From NCBI GenBank assembly GCA_018241505.1, contig JAFEDS010000022.1, positions 124,001 through 188,000 on the forward strand: 64,000 nucleotides of DNA, read 5' to 3'. Shown in pieces: positions 26,284 through 35,706 of this stretch (positions within the stretch are counted from its first letter, which is position 1; each line of letters begins with the position of its first letter). The notes beneath the pieces are model-generated. The model was not told the origin of the DNA. It searched no databases and was given only the letters and a program-made list of their open reading frames with translations. The position numbers were made by a program, and so were the translations under genes. Origin of the DNA: Pseudomonadota bacterium. GTDB taxonomy: Bacteria > Pseudomonadota > Gammaproteobacteria > Steroidobacterales > Steroidobacteraceae.

Positions 26284-27375
26284 ATGACGATCACCGCAAC
26301 GGTTCGTTCACCCAGATTCCTCAGCGGCCTCGCCGGCATGTGCATGTTGGCCGCCTCCTGCCACGCCTGGTCGTGGGGACACACCGGTCACGTCGAGATC
26401 AGCCGGATTGCCATCGAGAAGCTGCCGGAAGAACTTCCCGCCTTCCTGCGCAACGATTTCGCGGCGGCGACCATCGGTGAGCTGGGGCCCGAAGCGGACG
26501 AGTCAAAGACCACGGGAATTTTCACAGGCATCGACCCGAAATTCGGTATCCAGACAACGCGAACCGTACACGATCAGGAACGCGATCCCGGCCACTTCAT
26601 GGACATTGACGATACCGGCATAGTCACCGGCGGCAAAGTGATGCTCTCGATGCTGCCGGCTACGCGCGAAACATTCGATACCGCGGAACGCGCGGGTGGC
26701 CAGACTCAGTACGCCGGCTATCTGCCATACGAAATGCTCGACGGCTTCCAGCAGTTGCGCAAGGATTTCGGCATGTGGCGGGCTTTCAAAGTCGGTTTGC
26801 TGACATCGCGGAAGGAGTCGGACCGCAAATACTTCCTGACTCACTTGGCCCTGCGCGAACAACTCATCATCCGCGACCTGGGCTACTGGAGTCATTTTGT
26901 GGCCGATGCCAGCCAGCCGATGCACGTGTCCATTCACTTCAACGGCTGGGGCCCGTTCCCGAACGACAACGGTTTCACCCAAGACAAAAAGTTTCATGCG
27001 CAGTTTGAAGGCTCCTTCGTGCGCAATTTCATCGACTTCCGGAAAGTGGCTGAGGCCGTTCGTCCCTACACGGATCGCGGCGTGTCAACCAATGAAGCAC
27101 GCGTGCCTCTGTATCTGGCAGAGACACTCAGCCAGGTCGTTCCCGTGTATCAGGCTGCGCTCAGCTCCGGCAATGACAACTACACGAGCGCGAAGCCGCT
27201 CGAAGTAGCCATTGTCACCCAGCAGCTTGCCGCCGGCGCGTCCGAGCTGCGCGACGAGATTGTGGATGCCTGGAATCAGAGCACCCAGATTACCGTCGGT
27301 TTTCCGTTGGTCACTGTGGCCGATATCCTTTCGGGCGCGGCTGTCGTGACGCCAGCCACGTTTGGAGCTGATTGA
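26284..27375 (+). CDS. Secreted S1/P1-type nuclease
   Basis: 363 residues. A signal peptide ends after SCHA, leaving Trp as the mature N-terminus, as in P1 nuclease, where the N-terminal Trp is a zinc ligand. Further ligand motifs are GHTGH, a DPGHFMDID segment, YWSHFVADASQPMHVSIH, and HAQFEGSFVRNF. The family cleaves single-stranded DNA or RNA, or removes 3' phosphates; phosphate scavenging is a likely role. GGGAG lies 8 nt before the ATG. Only part of the classical ligand set can be verified by eye, so substrate is open. Confidence 0.85.
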   Translation: MTITATVRSPRFLSGLAGMCMLAASCHAWSWGHTGHVEISRIAIEKLPEELPAFLRNDFAAATIGELGPEADESKTTGIFTGIDPKFGIQTTRTVHDQERDPGHFMDIDDTGIVTGGKVMLSMLPATRETFDTAERAGGQTQYAGYLPYEMLDGFQQLRKDFGMWRAFKVGLLTSRKESDRKYFLTHLALREQLIIRDLGYWSHFVADASQPMHVSIHFNGWGPFPNDNGFTQDKKFHAQFEGSFVRNFIDFRKVAEAVRPYTDRGVSTNEARVPLYLAETLSQVVPVYQAALSSGNDNYTSAKPLEVAIVTQQLAAGASELRDEIVDAWNQSTQITVGFPLVTVADILSGAAVVTPATFGAD

Positions 27376-27386
27376 GACAGGTCAGG

Positions 27387-27416
27387 CGCCGGCTGGGGCA
27401 GTCACCCCGGCCGGCG
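27387..27416. terminator. Bidirectional hairpin between convergent genes
   Basis: CGCCGGCTGGGG (27387-27398) pairs with CCCCGGCCGGCG (27405-27416), a 12-bp stem with one wobble around a 6-nt loop. It fills the 52-bp gap between the nuclease and GST stop codons. No T-run follows on either strand. Confidence 0.5.
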
Positions 27417-27427
27417 GCACTGGCTCT

Positions 27428-28060
27428 TCAGGACGGGTCGTTCCCAACCCGCCGCAGCGCCTCCGAAATTCGGATGGGCGCGCTGGGGCGCCGATACATG
27501 CGTTCCATGTAGGCCTGCAGATGTTTGAACGTTCCGAGCACACCTGCCGCATGCGCCCAATCCAGGGTATAGGCGAGAATCAAATCGGCCACCGTCAGCG
27601 CGCCGCCCACCAGGTACTCCCGTGTTGACAGATGTTGATCGGCGACCCCGGCGATGGCGAGAAAGTCCTCGCGCGCCAGGTTGATTTCGGCTGGGATCCG
27701 CTTCTCTTGCGGATACAGGGTCGAGTGTTTGGCCATCCGCCACAATGGCTGCTCCAACGCAGTCGTCGTAAAGAGCAACCACTTGTAGACTTGCGCCTTA
27801 TGCGTCGGGTCGGCCGGCAACAGGTGCTTGTCCGGATACTTCTCGGCCAGGTACAGAGCGATCGCCACCGACTCCGACAGAACCACCTCCCCGTCAACCA
27901 GGACGGGAACCTGCCCGGCCGGGTTGAGCTTCAGGAAATCCGCAGCGCGCTGCTCGCCCTCGAGCAAATCCACATTGACGGCCTCGAAGGGAACCTCGAG
28001 CTCCTGCAGCACCCAGCGCGGCCGCAGGGAGCGTGTAGGCGTGAACTCGTACAAAACCAT
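27428..28060 (-). CDS. Glutathione S-transferase family protein
   Basis: 210 residues. The N-terminal thioredoxin-like domain (1-80) has the glutathione-site motifs QVPVLVDGEVVLSESVAI (cis-Pro and Glu-Ser). The C-terminal helical domain has LTVADLILAYTLDWA with the N-capping box. It conjugates or reduces electrophiles with glutathione; substrate unknown. The start at 28060 has GGAGG 6 nt upstream. It lies 23 nt downstream of the VOC gene on the same strand, so a two-gene stress or detoxification operon is likely. Confidence 0.93.
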   Translation of the reverse strand: MVLYEFTPTRSLRPRWVLQELEVPFEAVNVDLLEGEQRAADFLKLNPAGQVPVLVDGEVVLSESVAIALYLAEKYPDKHLLPADPTHKAQVYKWLLFTTTALEQPLWRMAKHSTLYPQEKRIPAEINLAREDFLAIAGVADQHLSTREYLVGGALTVADLILAYTLDWAHAAGVLGTFKHLQAYMERMYRRPSAPIRISEALRRVGNDPS

Positions 28061-28083
28061 TTCTGCCTCCTTCCAATGATTCT

Positions 28084-28485
28084 TTACTTGCGCACCGGAC
28101 CGTTGATCGCCCAGGCAACCCCAAAGGGGTCCTTCAGGGCTGCATAGCGGTCGCCCCAGAACATATTCGAGGGCGGCTGCGTCGCCGTACAACCGGCTTT
28201 GATAGCGCGGTCGAACCAGGAATCGACGTCTTCCACCATCAGCGTGAGATTGAATCCGGCCGGGTCGCGAAACGGATGACCGTGGTCCGGATAGGGATCG
28301 CTCAACATCAGCGAGCTGCCGTTCACGTACAAATGAACGTGCATGGTGCGACCCCGCTCATCAGGGGGGATCACCAGCACGGTTTCGGCGCCGAACGCCT
28401 TTTCGTAGAAGCTACCCGCTTTGATCGCGCCCTCGACAGTCAAATAGGCGACCAGGCCGCCTTTAGGCTTGGGATTACTGGACAT
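28084..28485 (-). CDS. VOC superfamily protein (PhnB/glyoxalase-like)
   Basis: 133 residues forming one VOC module pair: VAYLTVEGAIKAGSFYEKAFGAE, HVHLYVNGSSLMLSDPYPDHG, and LTLMVEDVDSWFDRAIKAG then WGDRYAALKDPFGVAWAIN. The motif order matches the PhnB-like glyoxalase/bleomycin-resistance group. The metal ligands are not obvious, so activity is unassigned. GGAGAG is 7 nt before the ATG. The downstream GST gene suggests joint handling of reactive electrophiles. Confidence 0.88.
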   Translation of the reverse strand: MSSNPKPKGGLVAYLTVEGAIKAGSFYEKAFGAETVLVIPPDERGRTMHVHLYVNGSSLMLSDPYPDHGHPFRDPAGFNLTLMVEDVDSWFDRAIKAGCTATQPPSNMFWGDRYAALKDPFGVAWAINGPVRK

Positions 28486-28576
28486 CTGGCGTCTCTCCTG
28501 TTCATGGGGGCGGCCCGGCCGCCGCTATTTGAAAGACGCCGGCGCCGGCCCGGGTCAGACAGGCGACTGAAAATAT

Positions 28577-30628
28577 TTATGGCGCAGATTTCGCCCGGGC
28601 AGGCGGCCTCACGGCCAGGTAGACGCTGCTCCATAGCTGCGCGGCATTCGATTCATCGGCATCCGCCCCGCTGGCGCCGAATGCCGCCACCTGATAGCGA
28701 CCGTTCGCGAAGCTCCAACTCCATAGCTCCGAGCTCTGCATGGAGCGCGCCGCGCCGATCACCTGCCAGAGCGACTGTTGGGCGGCCAGAAGGTGTTCTG
28801 TGACGGCCGGCGGCAGATCCTTGCGCGCGAGCTGTCGTTCGAGGCCGCTCGCAAACTGTGCCTGCTGCCACGACCAGATGACGGTGCCGTGATAAGCGTG
28901 GTTGGTGAATTTCGCTTTCAGCGCATCGTCGGCAAACACGGGATTCGCAACCACCATGCCGGCATCGGTCAACAATCCCAGGGGAAATGGCCGCATGACT
29001 GTTTGCACGGCGCGATCGAGCGCGGCGGGATCGGGTGTCCCGAACAATAGCGCGGCTGTTTCATCGGAATGGATGATGGGCACAGGCTTGCCGGCCGCAT
29101 TGAGCGAAATGGCGTGAAAGCTCACCGGATTGTTGCCAACCGAGGACAGCGCGGCGGTGGCGGAAACACCGATCTGACTCGCGTACGCCTCGATGGCGCT
29201 GCGGGCATGTCCGGCGTCCATTGTGGTGTCAAACAAACCTGGCGCTCGCTCACGCCAGACTTTGGCTGCGGCGCCGGCCGTGTCGAACGACTTGCGGTCT
29301 GCGGGAGTCATGAAAGGATCCAACAGTCCGGCCGACACGAGGCGCGAGGTGGCATCGAGGGCAGCGGGCACCAGAACGGCGTTGACATCGTACGGATAGC
29401 GGCCATCGCCGATGCCGTCCTCGCTGTCGCGCCATTGCCCGGTCTTGTGACCCGGTTTGAGGGAGATGAGATTGTGGTAGCGTGGCTCCGAGCTGAATCG
29501 GGCCGTGTTGGTCACTAGCAGCCGCAGGTTGCGGATCAGCGCCTGGCCAAGCGAAATCCCAGCGCCACCACCCAGTGTGGCATCGCTGCGCAGGAAGCTC
29601 GCGGCACGGCTCTTGCCAACGGGGTCGTCCAGGAGATAGCGCGCCAGCACCGGTGCCAACAGGTAATTTCCGTCAATCATGGCGTAGTCGAACACGGGCC
29701 GGTCACTGAGGCTGCCGCTCTCCTTCTTGTGAGTCAGCACCGCGAACTCGCCGATCCCCTCTTCATGGGCAACCTGACCATCGTCGGAAAGCCGCGCGAC
29801 CACGGAGCGCAGCCCCGCCTCGATGGCCTGCGGCGCGAGCGTGGGCATCAACAAGCGCATCGACATCAACGTGTCGCGCCCGAAATAGGTGTCGAAGCGC
29901 CAGGACCCGGCCAGAAACTTCTCACGGTAGCTGAGATACGTCAGGGTATCCGCGGCCCGTTCATCGGCGACCTGTGTTGTTCTGAGCAACGTCTGGCCTG
30001 CAAGCGCAGTCAGCGGCCGCTCACCGCTGAGCGCCGTTACGCGAAGTTTGATTCGACCGTCGGCGCCCGCCGAAATGCGGCCATCCGCGGCCACGGTGCC
30101 GTCAGTGACCTGCAGCGAAAGGCGGTACCCCGGCGCCCCATCTAGCCTATTGCGTGACCAGGTCACCGTCTTACCGGCTACCTGGGCGGGCGTAGCAACC
30201 TCCGCAGGAATCGTCCCCAACGACTGATAGTCTCGCAACACACGGATGCTGGAGAGAACCGCCTGCTTCGGAACGAGGCCGTGTGCAGCGACCGACGCCT
30301 CAAATGTGATTCCGTACAGAGTGCGGCCGCTCGCATCTTTCTCGACTCTCGCCGCCGGCGAAGCGTTAACCACCCATTGTGGAGCCGCGGGCTGTTCGGG
30401 CCCAAACCATAGCCCCACACCGCTGTTACCGGCGGGGAACGCGACCAACATCCGCGGAGCGGTGCCCGAACGCAACAGCAGATGGGCCGCTACCGCGCCG
30501 TCACGCAGGAAGTAGTTGAGATTCTGTCCTTCCGGGACTTCGAAGTGAAACGGAGCTTCCGCGCCCTGACTCGCCGCTACCGGGCCGATCAGTACGACTA
30601 TGCAAACGAGAAGGCGTGAGATGCGCAC
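28577..30628 (-). CDS. Secreted (alpha/alpha)6-barrel glycosidase-like protein
   Basis: 683 residues beginning with GTG (GAGGA 4 nt upstream) and a signal peptide (to about 22). The N-terminal third is beta-rich. From about residue 245 a helical-barrel pattern appears: DTYFGRDTLMSMRLLMP, DSEDGIGDGRYPYDVNAVLVPAAL and NHAYHGTVIWSWQQAQF. These resemble the six-hairpin barrel of glycogen-debranching/glucoamylase-type enzymes. Asp/Glu residues in the second motif could be catalytic. It shares the FGRDTL motif with the enzyme at 51503-53785. Substrate is unknown; periplasmic alpha-glucan is plausible. Confidence 0.65.
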   Translation of the reverse strand: MRISRLLVCIVVLIGPVAASQGAEAPFHFEVPEGQNLNYFLRDGAVAAHLLLRSGTAPRMLVAFPAGNSGVGLWFGPEQPAAPQWVVNASPAARVEKDASGRTLYGITFEASVAAHGLVPKQAVLSSIRVLRDYQSLGTIPAEVATPAQVAGKTVTWSRNRLDGAPGYRLSLQVTDGTVAADGRISAGADGRIKLRVTALSGERPLTALAGQTLLRTTQVADERAADTLTYLSYREKFLAGSWRFDTYFGRDTLMSMRLLMPTLAPQAIEAGLRSVVARLSDDGQVAHEEGIGEFAVLTHKKESGSLSDRPVFDYAMIDGNYLLAPVLARYLLDDPVGKSRAASFLRSDATLGGGAGISLGQALIRNLRLLVTNTARFSSEPRYHNLISLKPGHKTGQWRDSEDGIGDGRYPYDVNAVLVPAALDATSRLVSAGLLDPFMTPADRKSFDTAGAAAKVWRERAPGLFDTTMDAGHARSAIEAYASQIGVSATAALSSVGNNPVSFHAISLNAAGKPVPIIHSDETAALLFGTPDPAALDRAVQTVMRPFPLGLLTDAGMVVANPVFADDALKAKFTNHAYHGTVIWSWQQAQFASGLERQLARKDLPPAVTEHLLAAQQSLWQVIGAARSMQSSELWSWSFANGRYQVAAFGASGADADESNAAQLWSSVYLAVRPPARAKSAP

Positions 30629-30738
30629 GGTGTCCTCGGTGGGTCTTCAGTGTGCCGAACGGCGGATTATAGTCGCTCGGCTCCCCTCGAGGTCGAGCAG
30701 CGCCCGCGGAACGGGGTTTGCAAGCGCGCCCCGGCAAA

Positions 30739-31320
30739 TCATTTATTCGCGGATGAGAGCCTGGCCGCAATGTCGTCCGCCAGCATACCCACGAGTTGGC
30801 TCATGGCGCGCGCCTGCGCCGCGGCGTCGCCGCCTGCAGCAGGTACACTCAGCTCCACAGGGTATTGAGGTCCCGGTTGATCCGATCCCGCCACGGCCAC
30901 CGACCAACTCCCCGCCAGCACCACGGCCCCAGAGGGCCCTTTTTGAAATCTGAGGATATCGAGCGCAATTACATTCGTACCCGCCGGTGCTGCACTCTCG
31001 GGCAGAATGACGTTGCCCCGCGGCAGGCGCTGAACCAGGTCCTGCGTGAGCACCCTTCGCAACAGGTCGGCGAGCGGCGCGCCCCAGCGATCCTGCTCCG
31101 CGATTGTCAGGGAGTTGGCTGCGTTCTGGGACACCAGGGTCTTGCGATCCAGCTCACGTGGAAGATGGGCTGCGCCTACCTGAAGGGGCACACGCGATGC
31201 CGTGGCAGCCGGATGTGGCGATTTCACGGGATCCAATGTATAGAAGTGGACCGGCGGACTGGAAGCGCAGCCGCCGCTCACAGTTGCAACAGCCAGCAGA
31301 CAGAGCGCGGCGGCTTTCAT
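30739..31320 (-). CDS. pqiC: PqiC-type outer-membrane lipoprotein (ABC-type transport auxiliary)
   Basis: 193 residues with a lipoprotein signal; the lipobox is SGGC with Cys18. The body (FYTLDP near 27-32, then LADLLRRVLTQDLVQRL) matches the PqiC/DUF330 family. PqiC anchors the periplasmic PqiB tube to the outer membrane for lipid transport. The ATG overlaps the pqiB stop by 4 bp, the third gene of a coupled pqiABC operon. Confidence 0.88.
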   Translation of the reverse strand: MKAAALCLLAVATVSGGCASSPPVHFYTLDPVKSPHPAATASRVPLQVGAAHLPRELDRKTLVSQNAANSLTIAEQDRWGAPLADLLRRVLTQDLVQRLPRGNVILPESAAPAGTNVIALDILRFQKGPSGAVVLAGSWSVAVAGSDQPGPQYPVELSVPAAGGDAAAQARAMSQLVGMLADDIAARLSSANK

Positions 31321-32597
31321 CGGCCTCGCACCAGGCTTTCGGGATGTTGATCGAGGTCGTTGGCCAATGACCGCACAGCACGAGCCGCATCCGTGAGCTC
31401 GCGCAGCGAGTCTTGAAGATTGCCGTTGGCGGAAGTGGGGCCGGCTGACACTGTGCGCCGCGCGGCCACTGCAGTTGCATCGATTTCGCTTGCGGTCTTG
31501 CGCAGATCCTCCACAGTTTGATGGACGCTCTGCAGGGTCGGCGCAACCTGCGGAGCCGAATCGTGAACCATCTTGTCCAAAGCGGCGAGGGCCGAATCGA
31601 GCCGATCGATGCTGTGCTCGAGTTGGGGCGAGGACGTAAGAGTCTTCAGTTGCGCGGTAGTCGCGCGGATGTTTTCACCTATCTCGGCCAGCGGCAATTG
31701 TCCCGCCTGCGCAAATAGCCGATCGAGTCCCCCTCCTTCCTGCACCGGAATCTCCGGATGAGGCCCAGTGGCTTGCAACCGCCCGGGGGCGGCCTCCGGC
31801 TCCATGGCTAATGTGATCTCCCCGCTGCCCACCACCGGAGGCGCCTGTGTGAGCCGCGCACGCAGACCGTGTTGGACCAGGTGACCAAGCGCCGTATTCA
31901 TATGAGTGCCCGAGTCCTGCTGTTCCGGAGCCCCCTGAATGTGAAAGCGCGTGGGATCGAGCATCACCAGGACTGCGGTACTCACCTTCCCGTCGACGGG
32001 ATCGGTGGTGAGCTGCACGTTCGCCACTTCACCTACCGTAAAACCGAGCAGCTTCACGGGCGCCCCGGGCTTCAACTCACCACCCGAAGTTGAAAAGTGC
32101 AACACGTAGGGAACGGACACGGTCAGCCGCTCCGGCGGAGAGCCCAAGCGACCGTTGAAGTGCCGGGCAGGTTTGCCCTGTCCCGAGACCAACACAATGC
32201 TGGGCCCGGCAACAATGGACTTGAGAGAGGCCGGATCGGAAAAGCTCGGTTGTGCGCCCTTCAGATAGAACTCGCTGTCGGAACGCAGATACTGCTGCAC
32301 GCGATGGTCAATGTTGAGCTCAGCGATCACGTGCACTCCGTCTGGGTCCAAGGTGAGGCGCCGGACCGTGCCAACCTTCATTCCGCGAAACATCACCTCC
32401 GTATCGCCCTCCTTCATGCCCGCGGCGTCCTCGAAGACGACAGTGGCATCGATACCCCGGTCGCTGAAGGCCCGAATCAGGAGCCAGACGACTATGCCGA
32501 TCGCCGCAACCGGTACGCCCCAAATCCATCCGGGCCAGCGGCTCCGACGAACTTCGGAGACCGTACGGCGAGGCTGCGTATCTGCGCTCTCAGCCAC
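31317..32597 (-). CDS. pqiB: PqiB-type MCE protein
   Basis: About 426 residues. One N-terminal membrane helix (about 22-40) is followed by MCE modules: VVFEDAAGMKEGDTEVMFRGMKVG in the first and LHFSTSGGELKPGAPVKLLGFTVG in the second. A reduced third module and a long coiled helix (about 300-400) form the needle part. E. coli PqiB has about 546 residues with three MCE domains, so this one is shorter. The start is chosen at GTG 32597 because TGGAG lies 7 nt upstream and it overlaps the pqiA stop by 8 bp; an ATG at 32618 is possible. Confidence 0.85.
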   Translation of the reverse strand: MAESADTQPRRTVSEVRRSRWPGWIWGVPVAAIGIVVWLLIRAFSDRGIDATVVFEDAAGMKEGDTEVMFRGMKVGTVRRLTLDPDGVHVIAELNIDHRVQQYLRSDSEFYLKGAQPSFSDPASLKSIVAGPSIVLVSGQGKPARHFNGRLGSPPERLTVSVPYVLHFSTSGGELKPGAPVKLLGFTVGEVANVQLTTDPVDGKVSTAVLVMLDPTRFHIQGAPEQQDSGTHMNTALGHLVQHGLRARLTQAPPVVGSGEITLAMEPEAAPGRLQATGPHPEIPVQEGGGLDRLFAQAGQLPLAEIGENIRATTAQLKTLTSSPQLEHSIDRLDSALAALDKMVHDSAPQVAPTLQSVHQTVEDLRKTASEIDATAVAARRTVSAGPTSANGNLQDSLRELTDAARAVRSLANDLDQHPESLVRGR

Positions 32598-33801
32598 CGC
32601 GGAACTCCAGGGCCGCATCCCACATCAACCGCGGATCGAACACCTGCGATGCAATCATGGTCAACACTACGACGAGAATGAACGCGGTCGAACCGGGCGC
32701 CGCATCCGCGGAAGCCAACGAGTCAAACTGCAACACGGGCACAAACACCGCGACTGTAAAAACATCGAGATTGGACCAGCGTCCGATCTCATCGATAAAT
32801 CGATGCAGCGAGGTTTTCAGGACCAGGCGCTTGCGGGATGCGCGCTTGACCGAAAACATGAACCAGCTCAAGCCCGCCAGCTTCAGCAGCGGAATGGCCA
32901 CGCTCGTGCAGAAGATGAGCACGCCGAGTGGCCACAAACCGGCACCGAAGAGATCCAGGATGCCGTCAATGATCCTGTGCGACACATGCGTACCCATCTG
33001 CAGGTCCGTACTCATCGGATACAGGTTCGCGGGGAAATACAACACAAAGCCCGCGATGACGAGTGCCAGCGTCCGCATCATTGAAACAGGCTTCCGTGCT
33101 CGCAAACGCAAGCCGCACCGTGGGCACGGAGTGAGCAGTTGATCTTCGGGCAATACCAGCTCGCAAGCGGCGCAGGAGATCGCTCCGACCGCATGGGCGG
33201 GCGGCTCCTGTTCCATTCCGATCGCACGCCAGACCGTACGGCGATCGAGGCTCACTCGAGTCAACATGCAGCCAAGAGCCGCGCCAATCAGGCAGAAGCC
33301 GCCCGGCATCACCGTGACCGGTAGATTCGCGGCAACCCGGCTGTAGCCAACGGCCGCCCCCAGCAGAAATACGTCCGGCATGGCCCACGAGTCCAAGTGC
33401 ATCGCCCAGCGATAACCTCTGCCGAGCCAGTGCGGACGCCGGCCGAGGCGCAGCAAGGCCAACACCATGCTCAGCAAGCCAAACCTGAGCAGCGGCAGAA
33501 TCATCACAAACAGCGCGACTAGGATCGCCGGAATGACCCAATGATGCTCCCAGAGCCTGGCGACTCCCGAGTAGATCCGGCTGCCGCGGCTCATACCCAA
33601 CATCGAGACCTGCATCAAAGGCAGCAGATTCGCTGGAAACAGCAGGAGGAAAGTCGCGATTGCACAAGCGAGGGCCGCAATGAGACTGCGCCCCGCCGTG
33701 CGCTCCAGCCGACTGCGACAAACCGGGCATACCAACGTTGCGCCGCGCTGGAGTGGCGGCAGGTCCTGCAGCGTTCCGCAGTCGGAGCAGGCAATGGTCA
33801 T
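32590..33801 (-). CDS. pqiA: PqiA-type integral membrane protein
   Basis: About 403 residues with two homologous halves, each starting with a zinc-ribbon pair (CSDCG...CPVCRS and CAAC...CPRCGL), followed by four membrane helices. Signature segments are FLLLFPANLLPLM and FVLYFPANLYPMS. PqiA is the inner-membrane partner of PqiB in envelope lipid traffic. Starts are possible at 33843 and 33801. A TATAAC-like -10 at 33851-33856 on this strand would put transcription near 33844, favouring the inner start. Divergent from the large respiratory operon. Confidence 0.88.
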   Translation of the reverse strand: MTIACSDCGTLQDLPPLQRGATLVCPVCRSRLERTAGRSLIAALACAIATFLLLFPANLLPLMQVSMLGMSRGSRIYSGVARLWEHHWVIPAILVALFVMILPLLRFGLLSMVLALLRLGRRPHWLGRGYRWAMHLDSWAMPDVFLLGAAVGYSRVAANLPVTVMPGGFCLIGAALGCMLTRVSLDRRTVWRAIGMEQEPPAHAVGAISCAACELVLPEDQLLTPCPRCGLRLRARKPVSMMRTLALVIAGFVLYFPANLYPMSTDLQMGTHVSHRIIDGILDLFGAGLWPLGVLIFCTSVAIPLLKLAGLSWFMFSVKRASRKRLVLKTSLHRFIDEIGRWSNLDVFTVAVFVPVLQFDSLASADAAPGSTAFILVVVLTMIASQVFDPRLMWDAALEFRGG

Positions 33802-33903
33802 GGCCGAGCCATAGCAAGAAGCACGCCCGATGGCCTGCTTCATAACACATGTTATATCCAGGCTTTGCCGCGATTTGGGTATGACGGTTGCTGCGAGCCA
33901 GCC

Positions 33904-35706
33904 ATGAGTGAGACAGTCGGTGACTTCCTGGTCGAGCGGCTGCACGCGTGGGGCGTGCGTGTGATGTTTGGTTATCCGGGCGACGGCATTAATGGCGTGT
34001 TTGGCGCCTTGAACCGCGCCAAAGGCAAGATCCGTTTCATACAAGCCCGGCACGAAGAGATGGCGGCGTTCATGGCGAGCGCGTACGCCAAGTTCACGGG
34101 AGAGCTGGGAGTGTGCATCGCGACTTCAGGGCCGGGAGCCTCCCACCTGGTAACCGGTCTCTACGACGCGCGTCTCGATCACATGCCGGTGCTGGCAATC
34201 ACCGGACAGCAGGCCCGCGCCGCACTCGGTGGACACTATCAACAGGAAGTGGATCTACCCAGCTTGTATAAAGATGTGGCCGGGGCCTTCGTGCAACAAG
34301 CTGCTTCGGCGCCCCAGGTCAGGCACCTCGTTGACAGGGCGATCCGCATCGCAGTCGCCGAGCGCCGGGTTACCGCGATCATCCTGCCGAACGATCTACA
34401 GGAAAGTCCGTACGAAGATCCGCCACGCGCCCATGGAACTGTGCACTCAGGTATCGGGTACATGCGCCCCCGCACGCTGCCACAGGAAACAGAGCTGCGC
34501 CGCGCCGCGGAAGTGCTGAACAGCGGCAAGAAGGTCGCGATGTTGGTCGGCGCGGGAGCACTCGGGGCCACCGACGAGGTCATTGCCGTAGCCGATCGGC
34601 TCGGCGCCGGAGCCGCCAAGGCGCTGCTCGGCAAGGCCGTACTCCCGGACGATCTGCCCTGGGTGACGGGCTCCATCGGACTGTTGGGAACCGAGCCCAG
34701 CTACGAGCTCATGAACGAGTGCGACACGCTCCTGATGATCGGCTCGGGATTTCCCTATTCGGAATTTTTGCCGCAGGAAGGCAAGGCGCGCGGCGTTCAG
34801 ATCGACATCGCCGCGGACATGTTGTCTTTGCGGTATCCGATGGAAGTCAACCTGACAGGCGACGCGGCGGAAACCTTGCGCGCCCTGCGGCCGTTGCTGG
34901 AATCGAAATCCGACGGCTCCTGGCGCGCAGGTATCGCCAAAAGCATGGATAAATGGTGGCGTAAGCTGGAAGAGCGCGCCATGCAACCGGCCGTCCCTGT
35001 GAATCCTCAGCGGGTCACCTGGGAACTGTCGCCACGCCTGCCCGATCGGGTCATTCTGACCAGCGACTCGGGCTCGTGCGCCAACTGGTATGCGCGCGAT
35101 CTCAAGATCCGCCGCGGCATGATGGCTTCGCTTTCCGGCGGTCTCGCCTCCATGGGCGCGGCTGTGCCCTATGCCATTGCCGCCAAATTTGCACATCCCG
35201 ATCGGCCCGTCATTGCGCTCGTGGGCGATGGGGCAATGCAAATGAACAACATGGCCGAGCTGATTACCGTGTCCAAGTACTGGCGGGAATGGGCCGACCC
35301 GCGCTGGATTGTCTGTGTGTTCAACAACGAGGACCTGAACCAGGTTACCTGGGAACAACGGGTCATGGAAGGCGACCCGAAGTTCGAGGCGTCGCAGGAC
35401 ATTCCGAACGTTCCCTACCACCGGTTCGCGGAGCTCATCGGCCTGGAGGGGATTTTCGTCGACCGCCCGGATGCGCTGGGTGCGGCCTGGGATCGGGCGC
35501 TGGCCGCCCGGCGCCCGGTCGTGTTGGAAGTCAAGACGGACCCGGAGGTCCCACCCCTGCCGCCTCATATCAAATTCGAGCAGGCCGTGAAGTTCTCCAG
35601 GGCGCTCCTCAAAGGCGATCCGCGCGAAGGCGCGATGATCAAGGGAACCGCAAGACAGGTACTGGCGTCGATCCTGCCTGGCTCGCGCGACCACGACAAT
35701 GAGTGA
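33904..35706 (+). CDS. Thiamine-pyrophosphate enzyme, pyruvate oxidase (PoxB) type
   Basis: 600 residues with the three domains of the TPP oxidase family. The N-terminal PYR domain has catalytic Glu51 in ARHEEMAAF. The central domain (about 195-330) has LVGAGALGATDEV. The C-terminal PP domain has the TPP motif VGDGAMQMNN...NNED. The closest pattern is PoxB, which oxidises pyruvate to acetate and passes electrons to quinone; acetolactate-type chemistry cannot be excluded. It is the first gene of the 18-gene operon and overlaps the next by 8 bp. A quinone-reducing enzyme here would feed complex III directly. Confidence 0.87.
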   Translation: MSETVGDFLVERLHAWGVRVMFGYPGDGINGVFGALNRAKGKIRFIQARHEEMAAFMASAYAKFTGELGVCIATSGPGASHLVTGLYDARLDHMPVLAITGQQARAALGGHYQQEVDLPSLYKDVAGAFVQQAASAPQVRHLVDRAIRIAVAERRVTAIILPNDLQESPYEDPPRAHGTVHSGIGYMRPRTLPQETELRRAAEVLNSGKKVAMLVGAGALGATDEVIAVADRLGAGAAKALLGKAVLPDDLPWVTGSIGLLGTEPSYELMNECDTLLMIGSGFPYSEFLPQEGKARGVQIDIAADMLSLRYPMEVNLTGDAAETLRALRPLLESKSDGSWRAGIAKSMDKWWRKLEERAMQPAVPVNPQRVTWELSPRLPDRVILTSDSGSCANWYARDLKIRRGMMASLSGGLASMGAAVPYAIAAKFAHPDRPVIALVGDGAMQMNNMAELITVSKYWREWADPRWIVCVFNNEDLNQVTWEQRVMEGDPKFEASQDIPNVPYHRFAELIGLEGIFVDRPDALGAAWDRALAARRPVVLEVKTDPEVPPLPPHIKFEQAVKFSRALLKGDPREGAMIKGTARQVLASILPGSRDHDNE

